Shown: positions 28,068 to 36,251 of the stretch, one piece after another | How the letters are laid out: each line of letters starts with the position of its first letter | Numbering within the stretch: the first letter of the stretch is position 1 | Source: Anaerolineae bacterium | GTDB lineage: Bacteria; Chloroflexota; Anaerolineae; Aggregatilineales; Phototrophicaceae | NCBI GenBank assembly: GCA_022843745.1 | Contig: JALHNB010000048.1 | Location: 1-55,047 of the forward strand | Reading direction: 5' to 3' | DNA length: 55,047 bases | Translations under genes and position numbers: made by a program | The notes under the pieces: generated by a model | Databases searched by the model: none | What the model saw: the letters and a program-made list of their open reading frames with translations, nothing else | Told to the model about the DNA's origin: nothing

Positions 28068-28535
28068 ATGTCACGACAAGTTTTGCCACCATCGACTGTA
28101 CAGGCTGCGACCCCTGACGGAAATGTGGGAGAAAGGGGAAATACCAGCCCCACACCTGCGACTCCTGCGCAAGCCGGGGATGAATACTTTGATCGGCTGA
28201 TTAAGCTGATTCCTTCTGAATCCATCGCTGCGTTTTTAGCGGTACAAGGTATTCTGTTATCGGCGCTCAAGTCTCCCGATCAGGCAGACCAGCTTCTCAT
28301 CTGGCTGTTGATCGTGTTTATCGCCATTGGCATTGGCAACATTTTATATATGCGCGATCGGGGTGTTACCAGCAACATTCAGCTGGCTATTCTGACAGGT
28401 GCCTATATTCTCTGGGTTTTGAGCATCGGTGGGCCGTTTCGACTGCTGGGAGTCGAGCCATTCATCGGGCCGGTTCTCACGATTCTATTCATGTATTTTG
28501 TCACTCGATATTACAAGGGACAAGACGCGCAGTAA
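28068..28535 (+). CDS. Small four-helix membrane protein
   Basis: ATG 28068 has TGGAGG 5-6 nt upstream and is preferred to the ATG at 28005. The 155-residue product has a disordered, Pro/Thr-rich cytoplasmic N-terminus (about 1-35), then EYFDRLIKLIPSESIAAFLAV, a motif I know from small uncharacterised bacterial membrane proteins. Four hydrophobic helices follow, ending in a basic TRYYKGQ. Function unknown. It is divergent from the caspase gene across 139 bp, so the two may share control. Confidence 0.6.
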   Translation: MSRQVLPPSTVQAATPDGNVGERGNTSPTPATPAQAGDEYFDRLIKLIPSESIAAFLAVQGILLSALKSPDQADQLLIWLLIVFIAIGIGNILYMRDRGVTSNIQLAILTGAYILWVLSIGGPFRLLGVEPFIGPVLTILFMYFVTRYYKGQDAQ

Positions 28536-28600
28536 TTGACCCTAGTCCCGTTGCGCCGATGTGGAATTTCCTGGCTGCCTTATCGCTGGCCGAGTCAATG

Positions 28601-28644
28601 AGTTGGTGTAATCTCACAATTTCTCATGTGGGATTACACCAACT
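28601..28644. terminator. Strong inverted repeat between convergent genes
   Basis: The arm 28601-28618 (AGTTGGTGTAATCTCACA) pairs with 28627-28644 with one mismatch across an 8-nt loop, ATTTCTCA. It lies between the end of the four-helix gene and the end of the eCIS operon, where transcription from both sides converges. No T-run flanks it, so a bidirectional terminator is likely but not certain. A transposon end or a protein-binding site is an alternative. Confidence 0.5.
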
Positions 28645-28745
28645 GAAACTAACCAAAGGCTGCGGTTAAACCAGGACACCTAATGTTTAACCCACCAGAC
28701 AGAGCGCGTTACGGCATTCGTGTTTCCGTTTCATCAGGGGCTTTT

Positions 28746-31268
28746 TCAGTTTTCAACATTGTCATTCTCCTCCTGTCCAAAATCCGTATGATAGACCGTA
28801 TAGCTCACCGAACCCCACGGGTGCATGGTGTGGCTGACAAGCGTACCATCCTCAAAATCGTCCGTCCGGTAATAGGTATATACATTAAGCGTCGTTAGCG
28901 TATCCCAAACGGCCATCATTGGCGGAATGTTGTAGGTTGCGTCGCCCGTGCTAATGGCGTGATTCGGTACGGTTGGAGGGCCGGTTTCAATCACATAAAG
29001 ATCGAAGCCCCCCGTCATAAGCTGATACTCCTGGAGCTGAGCATTGACGGCCAGCCATATGCTATCTACTTCATCCGGCACAAGGATCGAAGTCCCTCCA
29101 CCAATCACGAAATTAGAGCGTACAAAAAAACCATCTGGTGTTTCAAACGTGCCAATTAACGCTCCGCTGAACTCATTGGGGGAGTAATAGCCAGTTCGGA
29201 GGAGATAAGGACGGTCAGGGTCGGTATCCACTTCTCGGTTGAAGCCGATAGCGGAGATTGGCTCAAGCTCGCCCCCCTCTCCGTCCAAATCAACTTCGCC
29301 AAAGGGCAGGACTGTGACGACACTGCCGGGTGTCACCGGAACTTCCATCCAGTTGACTGAACCATCTAGCGCAGCCTCTAACCGATAGGTCTGTGGCTCA
29401 TAGGGCAGCGGTTGGCTGGTAAAGAGTAGGTCGGCACGGACAACCTCGCCATAATCAATCGGCATTTGATACCAGTTAGGCTGCCCTTCCACGGGGGTGA
29501 TCCCCAGTTCCTCTGCGTTGGTAAAGCTCCAGCGACCCGTACCTATTCGGGTGATAGGAGGCTTGCGTTGCAGATCAGGAAGTAAAAGAACAACGGCAGC
29601 CACCATGATAACCAGGCCGACGACCAGGACAAGCACTCGCCGCAATCTGCGCAGGGCCAGCAGCGATATGACCGAAACGAGCAGCCCAATCACCAGCAGC
29701 CCCAGGTAAATGCGTGACTGGATACTGCCAGCGCTGACGATAGAGGTTAGATTCGTGGTAATGCTGCCATCGCCAGCGAACGTGGCAGTGGACTGCTGCA
29801 AATCGGGCATTTCATTATTCATATCCACTTGCAGGTAAACCGTGCCAGTTTCACCCTCATTCAAACCCGGCAAGCTGTCGCCAAACAGATAAAACTCCTG
29901 TGGAACTTCGGAGTTGGCGAAGCGATTGTGGTTGACGTTGAACATGTTCTCTCCATAGATGAGTGAAGTATCGTCATCCAACGGAAAGCCAGCGAGGGTG
30001 CCTGTCGCACAGATAAAATTGACATTCGCTACTGGGCCAAATGAGGCAGGAGGCCTGGAAAAATTGTAGTCGAAGGTAAAGGAGTGAGTCTGATTGGTAG
30101 CCAGATCGCTAATGCTCGCCTGCTGTTCCCAGGCTGTTGCCGCTGCCGAAGCCCGGTACGCTGTCAATCCCAGCGTTAATGTGCCAGGGTTTGAAAGCGT
30201 GGTTGTTGTGCCAGAATCGCCTGGGCCATCGAAGTAAAAAGTGACTTTAAATTTATTGTCAAAATTGTTGCGCTGGATATATCCTATATCACCCGGTTGT
30301 TGTTCCCGCGCCGCCTGGTTATTAATCATCAGGGGGCTGGTCACATAAGCGGGGTTGAAAGTGACGTTGTAGCATACGTCGTCCAGGGATACGTCCACCA
30401 GCTTTGTCGCATCGGGCGAAAGAATGTTCATATTATGCTGACCTACACCCCGATCTGGCAGATCTCCCCAATCAAGTACCTGCCCCTGCGATACAGCAGT
30501 GCCAGTCGCCACACCATTATCGACAAACAGATATGCGCCCATAGCAAAAGCGTCACCGCTGGTTTGCAGGCCATAATAGTTTGCGCTGTCGATAGTCTGA
30601 TTCAGCGGCATATCAATTTCCAGATTCCAGGCAATAGGATCCTTATCCACGATTGTATCATTAAAGTCATAGGCCACTCTGACACGGTTATTCAGGGGAG
30701 CGGCGACGTTGGTCTCAAGCCTCCACGCATTTGAGACGTAACTATAGTATTCGATACTGCCTGGTAGAACGGCGCATTGGACGCCATTCTCGATCCTCGT
30801 GTTGGTGGGCAGGAGGCGGATTTTCAGGTAAAAATCGCCTGGACCCCAACCATCGTTAGTTGCGTCAAACAACAATACCACCACGTCCCGGTCCGAAAGC
30901 AGCCCGTCTTTGGCAAGGTCAATACCGATGAATAACCGTCGGTCAGTGGCTGACACCTCTCGATATGCAAGAAATAGGTTGCCGTCCAACATCGCAGTTC
31001 CCATGGCTGGCGTTGGCGTGGTGGCGGGTTGGAACTTAGCAATGCCTACGCCGCGCCAGATGTCGGTCTGAGCAGTCGTGGGGCAATTCGACCCTGCGAC
31101 AGTGGAGGCAGCACCGGGCGCGACAACGCCATCTACGGTGATATTGCTGGTCGCCTGTCGCACGCAGATGTTGGCGGCGCAGATCATATCACGGGGTATC
31201 AGGACCAACAAAAGCAGCAGCGCGGTCATAGCGGCTAACTTCAGGTATAAATGTTGTATTTTTGACAT
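28746..31268 (-). CDS. Large secreted, membrane-spanning protein at the end of the eCIS operon
   Basis: The 840-residue product begins with a signal peptide, LKLAAMTALLLLLVLIPRDM. A beta-rich outer region follows (about 35-510), including a CBM9/DOMON-like strand set around LFLAYREVSATDRRLFIGID and several further beta-sandwich segments. Two close hydrophobic helices (about 515-565, YLGLLVIGLLVSVISLLAL and VLVLVVGLVIMVAAVVLLL) are separated by RRLRR. A final beta domain (about 575-830) contains VDSIWLAVNAQL. AAGGAG stands 7 nt before the ATG, and only 10 bp separate it from the DUF6519 gene, so it belongs to the operon. It might hold or dock the particle at the envelope. No family is certain. 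Confidence 0.5.
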   Translation of the reverse strand: MSKIQHLYLKLAAMTALLLLLVLIPRDMICAANICVRQATSNITVDGVVAPGAASTVAGSNCPTTAQTDIWRGVGIAKFQPATTPTPAMGTAMLDGNLFLAYREVSATDRRLFIGIDLAKDGLLSDRDVVVLLFDATNDGWGPGDFYLKIRLLPTNTRIENGVQCAVLPGSIEYYSYVSNAWRLETNVAAPLNNRVRVAYDFNDTIVDKDPIAWNLEIDMPLNQTIDSANYYGLQTSGDAFAMGAYLFVDNGVATGTAVSQGQVLDWGDLPDRGVGQHNMNILSPDATKLVDVSLDDVCYNVTFNPAYVTSPLMINNQAAREQQPGDIGYIQRNNFDNKFKVTFYFDGPGDSGTTTTLSNPGTLTLGLTAYRASAAATAWEQQASISDLATNQTHSFTFDYNFSRPPASFGPVANVNFICATGTLAGFPLDDDTSLIYGENMFNVNHNRFANSEVPQEFYLFGDSLPGLNEGETGTVYLQVDMNNEMPDLQQSTATFAGDGSITTNLTSIVSAGSIQSRIYLGLLVIGLLVSVISLLALRRLRRVLVLVVGLVIMVAAVVLLLPDLQRKPPITRIGTGRWSFTNAEELGITPVEGQPNWYQMPIDYGEVVRADLLFTSQPLPYEPQTYRLEAALDGSVNWMEVPVTPGSVVTVLPFGEVDLDGEGGELEPISAIGFNREVDTDPDRPYLLRTGYYSPNEFSGALIGTFETPDGFFVRSNFVIGGGTSILVPDEVDSIWLAVNAQLQEYQLMTGGFDLYVIETGPPTVPNHAISTGDATYNIPPMMAVWDTLTTLNVYTYYRTDDFEDGTLVSHTMHPWGSVSYTVYHTDFGQEENDNVEN

Positions 31269-31278
31269 GAGATTCTCC

Positions 31279-33210
31279 TTAGCCAGAAATAGTTGTCAAG
31301 CGAATCTGGACTTGAGCCAGTGTCTTTGTGGCGTCATCAGGCTGCAAGGCGCGCATCGTGAAGGTCAAATCGCGCCCAACGGCGTTCGGTGGAACAAAAT
31401 CAAAGCCGAACTCGTAACTTCCATTCCTAGGAATGGTATGGCCTTCCGTTCCAAAGTCGGTAATAATTGTCCAGCCTGTGGGAGTCAGAATACCCAGGGG
31501 CGGTTCAATGCCCAGATTGATAACTTTGTCTGAGTTTGTCGTATTGAGGACGCTAAATGAGATCGGCGCGCTGCTGTTTGCCAGGCTGACAGGCACCTGG
31601 AACACACCATTTACAGGTGAGACGCTTGTGCTTTGCAGGCGAATGGCAAAATCTTCGTCCCCAGACCCCGGCTCATCGCCAACGCGGAAAATTGTTTCTC
31701 CCGAAAGCGTTGCAACACCTGACGAATTGGAGCGGGATAGCGCTTCTATTTGAAGCGTGATCGGCGCGCCAACGGTGTCGGGAGCAACGATTGTGATAAA
31801 GAAATCCTGCTTGTCGTCGCCAGGCCCAAAGTTTATAGCAAACGGTTCTTGATTATCTTCTCGGCTCAATCGGTAGGCTAAATCAGACGGATCGATGATC
31901 ACGTTAAAATCAAGATTATCCGCAGGATTCAGCCTGCCGGAGATGCGATAGCGCAATTTGAACGGCTGATTGGGTTCAATATCCTCCTCCTCATCCGGTC
32001 CCGCATAGGCCAGGAACAGGGAGCCTGACGGGAGGTTGATTTGGCGGGCGAACTGGGTATTCAGCCGCTCCTGAGATAATACTGCCTGCGTCAGATTGCG
32101 TTGAGCAAGCGCAGCAGCGATAGGCGTGAAACCACTTGGCGGGTTCGGTCCGGTCAGCAGCGATTCGATTATCAGAATCATACTTTTAAAGTTGGTGTCA
32201 TAGACCTTTCCGAGCGGCTTGTTAAGGGGCAGAACAGACGTTTTCCACACCGCAACGAAACGTTTCTCGGCCTCAACGAGTTGCTCAAAAAAAGCAAACG
32301 CCCCCTGCGTATCGAGTGACCGGGCATTGATTAGGGCTATGCCATGATCGGCCAGGGTTGCTGCTGCGTCGAGTGCTTGCATCCCCAGCACTTCCCCCGC
32401 TGTATAGGGCGAATCTGGCGGCATAAAATCGCCGATCAGGGATTCGATAAAATCGTGGATATTGTTGCGCGTCTGGGTCAGCATGGTCTTGAATCGCGCA
32501 GTATTGATCTCGACAGCGTTATTTGCCCCTCGATAGACAATCTCGCGCCGCGCGCCGAGGTCGTTGTCACGCAGGTCAATGATGGTGCCCGTCGAAATAG
32601 CACCATCGCCAGCCTTGCGCCGCAGTTCGGCCAGTGGGTAGTAGATATGGCCGGGCACTGCCGCAGGATCGCCGCCGCCTTCAACCACACGCACAACCCA
32701 CTCCCGTTTAATGCGCACCGATGTTTCCATTCCGATAACTGGATTCACCAGATGAGCAAAATCGTCTTGTGCGGTCACTTCGCGCTCCCACACGTCCAGA
32801 TACACCTGGTCGGTGCGGGCGGTAGTTGGTACATTCAGCGGGGGCACAGGCTTGACACCCCAAGCAGTCGCCAGCGTTGTGTTGTTGTAGAGCGGCTGGT
32901 CGATATAGGTGGTGTCACTCTCGATGATGACGTCCCAACCTTCAACTAGACAGCGTCCCGCCCCTTCGGGTGTGCCGTCACCACCCCGGATGCGAAAATT
33001 GTCGTTGACTTCCATGTATTGGATACGAAAGCCGTCATTACCCAGAGGCACACCGCTGCGCACGAACCATTTGAGAAAGGCTTGAAGCTCGTAGCGGCGA
33101 ATATCATCCATCTCGTTCCAGTCGGCGTCCACAATTGGCACGCCCTGTTGCAATCGGACACTGACGTAATGCTTGAGTCGATTAAATGTATTTCTTGAAA
33201 AATTCCCCAT
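31279..33210 (-). CDS. DUF6519-domain eCIS protein
   Basis: The N-terminus of this 643-residue protein has the hallmark pattern MGNFSRNTFNRLKHYVSVRL, then QGVPIVDADWNEMDDI, which matches DUF6519 proteins found in eCIS and related loci. A central helical region runs about 230-370. The C-terminal half (about 370-643) is a set of beta-sandwich segments, for example FKLRYRISGRLNPADNLDF and ITLQIEALSRSNSSG. Its distal position next to tail protein I suits a role at the baseplate or as part of a tail-fibre-like assembly. That role is inferred, since the family has no established function. Confidence 0.7.
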   Translation of the reverse strand: MGNFSRNTFNRLKHYVSVRLQQGVPIVDADWNEMDDIRRYELQAFLKWFVRSGVPLGNDGFRIQYMEVNDNFRIRGGDGTPEGAGRCLVEGWDVIIESDTTYIDQPLYNNTTLATAWGVKPVPPLNVPTTARTDQVYLDVWEREVTAQDDFAHLVNPVIGMETSVRIKREWVVRVVEGGGDPAAVPGHIYYPLAELRRKAGDGAISTGTIIDLRDNDLGARREIVYRGANNAVEINTARFKTMLTQTRNNIHDFIESLIGDFMPPDSPYTAGEVLGMQALDAAATLADHGIALINARSLDTQGAFAFFEQLVEAEKRFVAVWKTSVLPLNKPLGKVYDTNFKSMILIIESLLTGPNPPSGFTPIAAALAQRNLTQAVLSQERLNTQFARQINLPSGSLFLAYAGPDEEEDIEPNQPFKLRYRISGRLNPADNLDFNVIIDPSDLAYRLSREDNQEPFAINFGPGDDKQDFFITIVAPDTVGAPITLQIEALSRSNSSGVATLSGETIFRVGDEPGSGDEDFAIRLQSTSVSPVNGVFQVPVSLANSSAPISFSVLNTTNSDKVINLGIEPPLGILTPTGWTIITDFGTEGHTIPRNGSYEFGFDFVPPNAVGRDLTFTMRALQPDDATKTLAQVQIRLTTISG

Positions 33211-33218
33211 TTTGCCCC

Positions 33219-33749
33219 CTAAAAATAAAGGCGAACAACCCGAATCAGCGTCGCCGAAATATCTTTATGAATGACCGGGTGGCGCACCACGTTAATCATG
33301 TAATCCGTCGTGCCGAAGCGACCAAACAACCCGAACTCCCGCAGCGGATAGGTCGTCAACGGATCAAGCGGCGCAGGATAGCCCGGCTGGAGCGTGGCTG
33401 TAATCTGCAAACGGCTGGTCGCGCCACTCACCACGCTGTCATTCTGGTCGAGGAAGGCGAATTGCAAGTTGCTCCCTACCCCGATCACTACACTATTACG
33501 ATTTTCTAAATCGGTGGTCGTAGCGGCGTTGGGAGCGGGCGCGCCGGTAATGTCCCACGGATCATCGCCTCGCCCGACGGCCAGATATTGAATGCCACCC
33601 GATGGCTCATTTTTGATGAATCCGGCCAGGAGTATTCGGCAGCGATCCACAATGGCGTTCGAGTTCCAGCCACGATCCAGAATCACGCTGCCGTCAGACC
33701 CTTTCAAAATGTCTCGATACACACCTCGTATGCCGTCGATATTCTCCAT
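33219..33749 (-). CDS. Small distal baseplate/fibre-type protein
   Basis: The 176-residue product opens with IRGVYRDILKGSDGSVILDRGW, followed by SNAIVDRCRILLAGFI. The end, TYPLREFGLFGRFGTTDYM with RHPVIHKD, resembles the distal parts of phage tail-fibre proteins and small proteins that stand after tail protein I in eCIS clusters. No enzymatic motif is seen. It begins 6 bp after the preceding gene and precedes the DUF6519 gene, so it is likely a structural or connector protein near the particle tip. Confidence 0.55.
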   Translation of the reverse strand: MENIDGIRGVYRDILKGSDGSVILDRGWNSNAIVDRCRILLAGFIKNEPSGGIQYLAVGRGDDPWDITGAPAPNAATTTDLENRNSVVIGVGSNLQFAFLDQNDSVVSGATSRLQITATLQPGYPAPLDPLTTYPLREFGLFGRFGTTDYMINVVRHPVIHKDISATLIRVVRLYF

Positions 33750-33755
33750 ACTCTG

Positions 33756-36248
33756 TTATTCTCCCTCATCTAAGCCGATGTGCCTGGTGCGTAAATCGAT
33801 GTTTTTGGGCGGTGTCTTGTCGAAATCCACTGTCTGGTGATCGATATTGTCTTCTGCCCACGCGCGGAACCACCTCCATCCGGGCGCTTGATCCCGATAG
33901 AAATCTCGAACCGTGCCGTATGTCTCCGGTAAAACGCTGTCAAACGTGACTTCGCCAATCCTGCGCTGCGGGTTGGCCTCTGGAAAATCGTAAGTGTAGA
34001 TGAATTCGCGCGAGACCAGCGGAATAATGAAGACGACACGCACCTGAATCGGCAGAAATTGGCGCAGGGCATTTCGGATGAGATTCCGGTTGTACTCGAT
34101 CATCGCCGGGTCTTCGGTATTCGGCGTAAGATATATGCCGATTGTATCGCGCGCATACCAGTTGAGATCGCCGCGAATTCCGTTCTGGCCCGTATCATAG
34201 GTGTAAGTCTGAAAATCCTCGAACAGGCCACGCCGAGTCAGTTTCGTGATGTTGCGTGTATCTGCTGTCGTGCTGCCTGCATAACGCATATCGAGCGTTT
34301 CGGTAGCACGGTAAAGTTGGCTGGTGTAAGCGATGCTTTCGTTCGAGCCGTAAATCAGCAGCGTATTATCCCCTATCTGTACCGGTAGTGGCGCACGCTG
34401 CGAATACACATTTGTTGTGATCTGCTGGGATACACTCCAGGTATTTGTGCCGGGGTCGGTGAGTTCGGCGTACCAGATTGACCAACTACGATCACGAGTG
34501 GAACTCCAGAATAATTCGATCTGACCTACTTGATTGACGAAGGCTGAAGGTTCGCGGTCATCGTAGTTCGGCGCGCTTTTTGGCAGCACACTAATGCTGC
34601 TCCAATTGGTAGTGTTCGGGTCAAAATCCGCTTTGAAACGGAAGGCAATCTCCCAGTGGGACAATTCGTCCGGCGTTTTACGTGCCCAGAACAGCCATAG
34701 CTGACTGTTCACGGGATGAACGATCGCGAACAGATCATATTCGCCGCTTGGCTGCGTGCTATTGTCGAGTGTCTGTGCGTTGTTAGCATTCAGTGGAACA
34801 GTCGATGTGTCGTAGGCACGATACTTTAACTGCCAACGGTTATTTTCGTGCTCCAGCCAGAACAGCCATAAACGATTTTCAGGATCGACCAGCGCGGTTG
34901 GAGAGCGGCGCTCGATTCCATCGTCGAAAGTCCGTATGGCCGACCATAGGTTTTTATTGTTAACCGAATAGCTGAGATGCCAGCGGCCAGTGGCCTCGTC
35001 GTACACGTCCCAGAACACCCATAATTGATTGCCCCATTGCACAGCCGATGGGTGTTTGTCCAGCAAAGCCCGGTACGTGAGCGGCTGGCTTGGCGACCAA
35101 TGATAGATATTGAGGCGGTTTCCACTAGCCAGCACTGTGTAGTGTTCCTGGTGTTGAGCATCCACAATCTTCCACTGCGAACCGTGTTTTTCAATCGTAG
35201 CCTCAAGCGAGAGCATAAAACCAGCTTCCGCAAATACCTGCTGCAAAACCAACGAAACGCGCCCGGCTTGTAAATCCGATAGGAAATTGGACGCGATGTT
35301 AAAAATTTTCAGCCGCTTATACCAGATATCCCAATGGCTATTACGCTCGGTGTGATAAAACAACCACAGCCCATCGGCATCACGAACGATAGATGGGCGG
35401 CCTTCATAGGCGAAATCAAGCGAGAGTGGGCTATCGTTGAGCACCCAATTGCCCCCAGCTTGCTTTATCGCAAGATATCGATTCAGGCGTTCTGGGTCGT
35501 TGGAAAAGACCAGGTTATGGAAAAACTCTTTCGTGAGGCTTTCCCATCCCAGCATTCGTTTGACCGTTGCTTCAACTGTAGGAATGATGCCGGTAGTTTT
35601 GTAAATGTGTGGTGCAGCGCGAATCTCGTTGCGCTGGGTGTCGATCTGGCGGCGATAATCAACCTGCCAGCCAATCCATTGCGCCAGTAAAGGTAGGAGC
35701 CGACCATCGACCTTATCGAGATTATATAGATCCAACAGAGCGGTGGCGTAGCTAAACAGTTGGTCAAACTGCCCACCCGGCAAATCGAGAAAGCGTTGAA
35801 GTTGTCCCTTCGGCTTATCCTCGGTGGACATTGGCGTATCAGCCGGAGGCGGTACGGTATCATAACGGTGATAAACTTGAGGCAGGAGGTCAAACATTTG
35901 GCCGGCCATATTGTAACGTGCCGTCGCCATAGCGGAAGTACGATTATTCGGATCAATGTCGTACTCCGGCGGGCTGCCACGATAGGGGAAAAAGGTGTAA
36001 TAATAGACGATCTCGCCTTGCAAGCCCTGATCGACGACGTTATAAACCTTTTCGCCAGCCTCATTCTCCACATAAGACAGATTGACCCCCTCGGTCACCA
36101 ATACGCCTGCATCCGGCGATGCAGGATAATCGGTCTTACCCCGCACGACGCGTACACCGGGAAACAGGTCGGGCGCCGGATTGACCCAGAACAGGTCGAT
36201 GCGGTTGCCAGAAGGGTGCGCGTGAGCCAGAATCTGTTGCAGTTGCAT
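33756..36248 (-). CDS. Phage tail protein I-like baseplate protein with beta-propeller insertion
   Basis: The 830-residue product contains the tail-protein-I core (about 115-265): FDLLPQVYHRYD, FLDLPGGQFDQLF, LLPLLAQWIGWQVD and GIIPTVEATVKRMLGWE. This region is known in phage P2 gpI and eCIS Afp12-type proteins, which complete the baseplate. It is followed by five or six repeats of a propeller blade, each with a WLF[YW]...W.I.Y pattern (about 294-312, 408-429, 460-478, 516-538, 577-597 and 627-636). The C-terminal 150 residues read like a second baseplate part. Ordinary tail protein I is about 200-300 residues. The propeller may be a receptor-binding insert. It follows the baseplate J gene by 3 bp. 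Confidence 0.75.
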   Translation of the reverse strand: MQLQQILAHAHPSGNRIDLFWVNPAPDLFPGVRVVRGKTDYPASPDAGVLVTEGVNLSYVENEAGEKVYNVVDQGLQGEIVYYYTFFPYRGSPPEYDIDPNNRTSAMATARYNMAGQMFDLLPQVYHRYDTVPPPADTPMSTEDKPKGQLQRFLDLPGGQFDQLFSYATALLDLYNLDKVDGRLLPLLAQWIGWQVDYRRQIDTQRNEIRAAPHIYKTTGIIPTVEATVKRMLGWESLTKEFFHNLVFSNDPERLNRYLAIKQAGGNWVLNDSPLSLDFAYEGRPSIVRDADGLWLFYHTERNSHWDIWYKRLKIFNIASNFLSDLQAGRVSLVLQQVFAEAGFMLSLEATIEKHGSQWKIVDAQHQEHYTVLASGNRLNIYHWSPSQPLTYRALLDKHPSAVQWGNQLWVFWDVYDEATGRWHLSYSVNNKNLWSAIRTFDDGIERRSPTALVDPENRLWLFWLEHENNRWQLKYRAYDTSTVPLNANNAQTLDNSTQPSGEYDLFAIVHPVNSQLWLFWARKTPDELSHWEIAFRFKADFDPNTTNWSSISVLPKSAPNYDDREPSAFVNQVGQIELFWSSTRDRSWSIWYAELTDPGTNTWSVSQQITTNVYSQRAPLPVQIGDNTLLIYGSNESIAYTSQLYRATETLDMRYAGSTTADTRNITKLTRRGLFEDFQTYTYDTGQNGIRGDLNWYARDTIGIYLTPNTEDPAMIEYNRNLIRNALRQFLPIQVRVVFIIPLVSREFIYTYDFPEANPQRRIGEVTFDSVLPETYGTVRDFYRDQAPGWRWFRAWAEDNIDHQTVDFDKTPPKNIDLRTRHIGLDEGE

Positions 36249-36251
36249 GGG

